Shown one piece after another: positions 60,513 to 64,000 of a stretch of DNA of 64,000 nt. The notes under the pieces were generated by a model, which was not told the origin of the DNA, ran no database searches, and saw only the letters and a program-made list of their open reading frames with translations. How positions within the stretch are numbered: position 1 is the stretch's first letter; every line of letters starts with the position of its first letter. The stretch is from Gnetum montanum (taxonomy: Eukaryota; Streptophyta; Gnetopsida; Gnetales; Gnetaceae): NCBI GenBank assembly GCA_015680685.1, contig MNCI01000986.1, positions 703,259 to 767,258 of the forward strand, written 5' to 3'. Made by a program: the position numbers and the translations under genes.

Positions 60513-60584
60513 TGCGTAGTTGCAAAGTATTCAAGAACGAATTAACATATCAGAAACGCTTGTCGCCGTCCTTGGAAAAAACAG

Positions 60585-60692
60585 TGTGGTGCCGTTGTAG
60601 AACTGGAGCTACTGTTGCTCTTTTTTCTCATAAGCGACGTTCAAATTCAAGAAAAAAAGCTAACAGTAACCCTAGTTCTGCGATTACATCAC
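60585..60692 (+). ncRNA. hairpin I of a three-hairpin array (candidate small-RNA precursor)
   Basis: Left arm 60585-60627 and right arm 60651-60692 pair over about 42 positions with about 30 Watson-Crick matches and several G-U pairs, for example GAACTGGAGCTACTGTTGCT against the complement of AGCTAACAGTAACCCTAGTTC. Loop about 23 nt. Homologous to hairpins II and III. Confidence 0.5.
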
Positions 60693-60766
60693 ATACTCAT
60701 GTAATTTCATGGATGCCTTTATTCTTTAGCGAATAGAAATTCTTGCCTTTTCTTGCACAAAACCAC

Positions 60767-60872
60767 TGTGGTGTTATTGCAGAACTGGTGATGTTGATGC
60801 TCCTTTTCTGAGAATTCAATTCTGAGAGAAAAAGGAGCAGCAACAACACCAGTTTTTCGATGACATTACATA
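60767..60872 (+). ncRNA. hairpin II of the array
   Basis: Left arm 60767-60815 (CAGAACTGGTGATGTTGATG..CTCCTTTT) and right arm 60818-60872 (AAAAGGAGCAGCAACAACAC..CAGTTTTTCG) form a ~45-bp imperfect stem with a very short loop around AATTCAATT. Same core as hairpins I and III. Confidence 0.55.
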
Positions 60873-61420
60873 ATTGTGTTCATCTCATGGATGCAAATAT
60901 TGTTCATACAAGATTTGCAGCTGCTGCGTTTTGTTTTGTTCTTTTCATTGTTTCTAAGATTACTCGCACATTAGGGTTTGGTGGCGCTTCTCTTTTCTGG
61001 TTATGGGCTTTCGCTAGAATTGAGTTTGCTTTTCTGCGTGCATCCATTGTTAGTTGCTATGATTTGGGTGCTCTTGCCGCATAAAATTCAAAACCAACAA
61101 GGTTTTCATCCTATAATTCTTATGTTCAAGATTTTACTTATTTTTTTTAATAATATTTCTCTGTTGTCTTTCTCTGTTCATAATCCAGATGCGTTGCGGT
61201 TTTTTTGTTATAGGTGTTCTTGCGTTCTTGAAATTACGTGAAACGGATCTTTTCTTTTCAACCCATTTACAATGACCTCAACCCGGTTATCGTTTATCAT
61301 CCACCATGGGTTACTCGGTTTGGCTGTTGCAGCAAAGTTTATGTAATGTAGTGTAACTTCATGGATGCCTTTTGTCTTCGGAGAAGTAGAAATTCTGGCA
61401 TTTTCTTGCAGAAAATCCTT

Positions 61421-61523
61421 GTGGTGTCATTGCGGAACTGGTGATGTTGTTGTTCCTTTTCTGAGATGCAACGGCGTAAAGAAAAATAAGCAACAACACC
61501 ACCAGTTTTACAATTGCATCACA
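61421..61523 (+). ncRNA. hairpin III of the array
   Basis: Left arm 61421-61461 (GGAACTGGTGATGTTGTTGT) and right arm 61480-61523 (GCAACAACACCACCAGTTTT) pair at about 33 of 41 positions. Arms differ from hairpin II at several sites while pairing is kept. Confidence 0.55.
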
Positions 61524-61970
61524 TAATCGCGCTCATCTCATGAATTGCCCGTATTATTCATACAAGATTTGGAGCTATCGAGTTGTGCTCTTTCCAAGAT
61601 TCTTCACGCGTTGGGTTTGGGGGCGTTCCTTTTTCTGGTTCTGGGGTTTCATCAGCGTTGAGTTTGCTTCGCAGCCGGCATCCATTGTAATCGGTATGAT
61701 TTGGGTGCCCTTGGCGTGTACTTCCACATAAAATTCAAAACCAATGAGGTTTTCATCCTCTAACTATTATATTCAAGGTTTTACTTAATTTTTTCCTCAA
61801 TTTTTCTATTGTCTTTCTCCATTCATAATCTAGATTATCTGCCATTTTATTTTGTTACAGGAGTTCTTGAAAGTATGTGAAAATGATCTTTTCAGCCCAT
61901 TTGCAAGTACACTCAACGCGGTTATTGTTATTGTTAGTACATGCATTTTTTATCATCTACCATGGGTTAC

Positions 61971-62226
61971 TCGGTTTGGGTTACTCGGTTTTGCTATTGC
62001 AACAAAGTTTATTTAACGGAGTGCAACTCACTTTTTAATTTGGTCTAACAAAAGACATTTAAAAGCATTATTATATTTCTTTGTAGTTGTTATCATGCAA
62101 TGTTATTTATATATTTTAGAAAATAAGTTATTTTTTCAAATTTTGCAATAACAATTAGAAGAGATTTATAACAAGATAGCATATGCTTTCAATTAGGCAT
62201 AGTTATTTCATATTGGTTCTAGGGGA
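61971..62226. other. AT-rich spacer
   Basis: No gene or repeat recognised. Confidence 0.5.
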
Positions 62227-62627
62227 TGTCGCTCACAAAATGCTCAGATCGCACAAGATCGCACAATGCTCAAATTTCACAAATGCCTCTCAGTGCATAA
62301 TAGCATAAAATAAATTGAAAGAGTCTATTTATTCACACTACAAAACAAAGAATTATAGACTCAAGCACTTAAGGGATGCTTGGAAGAAATGCTTACAATG
62401 TGCTATGAGTAGCTCTTACAATTTCTCTTCCAATGCCTCTTAAGTGTTCTAGGCTACTCCTTTTATAGGAGTTTTACAACACTGTTGGTAGTGCATTTAC
62501 ACAACCACCACACTGCTAAACCTTATCAAAAAAGAATAAACTAAAGCCACTTTTTAAAAGTAGCTACACATGTATATTATTACAGAGCTTTTACTATATA
62601 TGACACTTTTAGTACAATTATGCATCA
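62227..62627 (-). repeat. probable 3' LTR of a minus-strand retroelement
   Basis: Plus strand TGTCGCTCAC...TATGCATCA; on its own strand it starts TGATGCATAATTG. A TATA box (CCTATAAAAGGAG on the minus strand) lies near 62460-62472. The adjoining inner sequence GATTCCCCTGG may be its polypurine tract. Ends are inferred from TG...CA only. Confidence 0.5.
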
Positions 62628-63535
62628 CCAGGGGAATCATATCCTCCATCTAAATTGACATAATCATCTTTTAGTGGGCTCCATGGATGAGGAGATGGAG
62701 GAGGAGTAAAGAAAGATGATGGAGGTCCATCATAGAGAAAATCCAAGATTTGATATCTTATACTATTTACATGGGCATGCGCAATCCTCTAGTTTAGCAT
62801 CTTTAGATTGAGTGTCCTTGGACTTTGGATGTCGTGTTCCTAACAATACTACTCAATATCCCATTTATTGCTGGTGTAGACATCACGGAAGAATCATAAC
62901 CCCAAGGGTTAGACCAATCAATCTGACGGGTAATACAAGTGGTTAGATAATAATGAGGGTTTTTTCTTCGTAGGTTAAAGTGTGCCATCCTCTTTCCTAG
63001 AGATCACTATAATAGATAAAATCTCCATGATGATGATTACATCTCCTAAATAGATATATTGGATAAGTAGGAGAGTAATGCTAGGGAGTGTGATCATATT
63101 TGTCCCACCATTGCTAGAAAGTTTCATTAGGACCTTCCCATCTATTACGTTCTATACAATAATGATGGAATGGACTGGGTTGGTACAAAGGCTAGTGTAA
63201 GAGGCTTTTGATAGAATAAGAAACTTCATCATTTTCTTCATTTTCAAAATAAGGAGGATGAGGATCAAAATTGAGATTTGTCATTTCCACAAATGTGGTG
63301 GTTGTAATCAGAGGAATCATAGGGTGATATGTTAATTGTTTAATTCTTCTAGAATGGTCTTCATAGTGGGAAAAGGTCCTAGGCATTATAAAGTCTACAC
63401 CATGCTATATCCTATGAGCTTCTTGTTCTAGGGAAGGCGTGTAAATTTCATTTGCTCTACAAGATCATAGATGAGTGGATGATCTTAACAACCATCCTTC
63501 TTAGGTTAGAATATCTACAATATTAAATAACATAA
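62628..63535 (-). pseudogene. remnant ORF of a retroelement
   Basis: Minus-strand frames read in order: MPRTFSHYEDHSRRIKQLTY and FDPHPPYFENEENDEVSYS (63386-63192), then QWWDKYDHTP (about 63110), RQIDWSNPWGYDSS (about 62950) and a proline/serine-rich tail toward 62650. Several stops. No domain that I can name; an ORF internal to a gypsy-like element, ending before the LTR at 62627, is the simplest reading. Confidence 0.45.
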
Positions 63536-63537
63536 CT

Positions 63538-63999
63538 GATGAGACACGATATGCACAAGCCGCGATATCGTGTACGCGATATCGCAGCCACTGCGATATC
63601 GCGTTATCCCCTGCGATATTGTGTCGTCCCTTGCGATATCGCGTACGCGATATCGCGGTCCACCGCCAAATCTATAAATAAGAGGCGACACTCCCCTCAT
63701 TTGGGAATAGAGGCTAGAAGTAGCAAAGCTCTGGCAGATTGATCACCCCAGAGATAGAATATTTTCCATGTGCTCGCAGTAGGAGTCCCCCAAGTGAACG
63801 GTTCTTTATTCGAGCAGGTTTGTACCTGAACGCAAGTTGTGTACGACAATAAAGATGAGCTTTGTGGATAAACCTTGCAGTACATGGATAGGTTTATTTA
63901 ATGTTATTTATTGCTTTCCTAGTAGCGCGGCATGAGTACGACTTGGTTACGAGCATTGACGAATGTGTACGGCTAACCAAGGAATCGGCTACTCATCAT
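63538..63999 (+). repeat. LTR with GCGATATCGC palindrome array, right window edge
   Basis: Starts TGATGAGACAC and ends near GGCTACTCATCA at the window edge. TATA box TCTATAAATAAG at about 63670-63681. Six GCGATATCG-type palindromes lie at 63555-63660 directly upstream. After the TATA box it shares TTCCATGTGC.CGCAGTAGGA, TTTATTCGAGCA, GTACCTGAAC.CAAG, ACAATAAAGA and AACCTTGCAGTACATGGATAG with the LTR at 505-1296, in the opposite orientation. The internal region, if any, lies outside the window. Confidence 0.75.
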
Positions 64000-64000
64000 G

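Larger units (their letters stand above)
60690..61970. repeat. ~640 bp tandem duplication carrying hairpins II and III
   Basis: About 60690-61330 and 61331-61970 share blocks in order: TCATGGATGCCTTT, GTAGAAATTC/GAATAGAAATTC, the hairpin, ATTCATACAAGATTTG, TTTCTGGTT.TGGG.TTTC, GTTTGCTT, GCATCCATTGT, ATGATTTGGGTGC, CATAAAATTCAAAACCAA, AGGTTTTCATCCT and GGGTTACTCGGTTT. Hairpin I at 60585 is a partial third unit. Confidence 0.8.

Overview
This window is nuclear DNA of a land plant with a large, transposon-rich genome. The evidence is one intact multi-exon wax-biosynthesis gene surrounded by nested, decayed retrotransposons (Ty3/gypsy elements with plant-type primer-binding sites, solo LTRs, a LINE) and a tRNA of organelle type. 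A Penelope-like retroelement is rare in flowering plants but has been reported from conifers. With the low gene density this makes a gymnosperm my best guess (inference, not proof).

Layout. 1-1296: gag start, primer-binding site and 5' LTR of a minus-strand gypsy element. 1301-2395: array of a ~165 bp repeat. 2396-8962: no gene except an organelle-type tRNA-Met(CAU) at 3162-3234; the rest looks like organelle-derived filler. 8963-11711: two tandem ~1.3-1.45 kb units that each contain the ~165 bp repeat. 11900-13565: decayed duplicate of the 3' end of the gene that follows. 13826-15144: solo LTR with a perfect 5-bp target duplication. 16236-19562 (minus): apparently intact CER1-like aldehyde decarbonylase / sterol-desaturase-type wax gene. 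I reconstruct 11 exons and 634 codons; one intron is a 96-nt in-frame GC-AG intron. 19563-22827: AT-rich spacer with short tandem duplications. 22828-23190: second solo LTR.

23285-34359: plus-strand gypsy copy split by a ~4.3 kb insert that holds a Penelope-like reverse transcriptase (27660-29530) and a minus-strand LTR full of GCGTATACGC palindromes. 34885-44750: complete minus-strand gypsy element of the same family, with both LTRs and a perfect ATAAA target duplication. 45002-46571: third LTR of the solo-LTR family. 46609-51453: three minus-strand gene fragments (EFR3/SRL2-like, an unidentified piece, THO6-like) lying close together and split by a GC-rich L1-type LINE (47644-50861, containing a 987-bp N gap). 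52770-60000: another minus-strand gypsy relative with an extra ORF, interrupted by LTR 'D'. 60500-61970: TATA box followed by three homologous long hairpins, two of them in ~640 bp tandem repeats; this resembles a small-RNA precursor locus. 62227-63999: remnant of one more minus-strand retroelement, then an LTR rich in GCGATATCGC palindromes that runs to the window edge.

Two themes cross the window. First, LTRs of the TGATGA...TCATCA family, and an apparently separate LTR type, mostly carry an array of short palindromes directly upstream of the TATA box, but the palindrome differs from element to element. Second, many in-frame stops in the old elements look like C-to-T changes (TAG/TGA where CAG/CGA is expected), consistent with long-term methylation decay.
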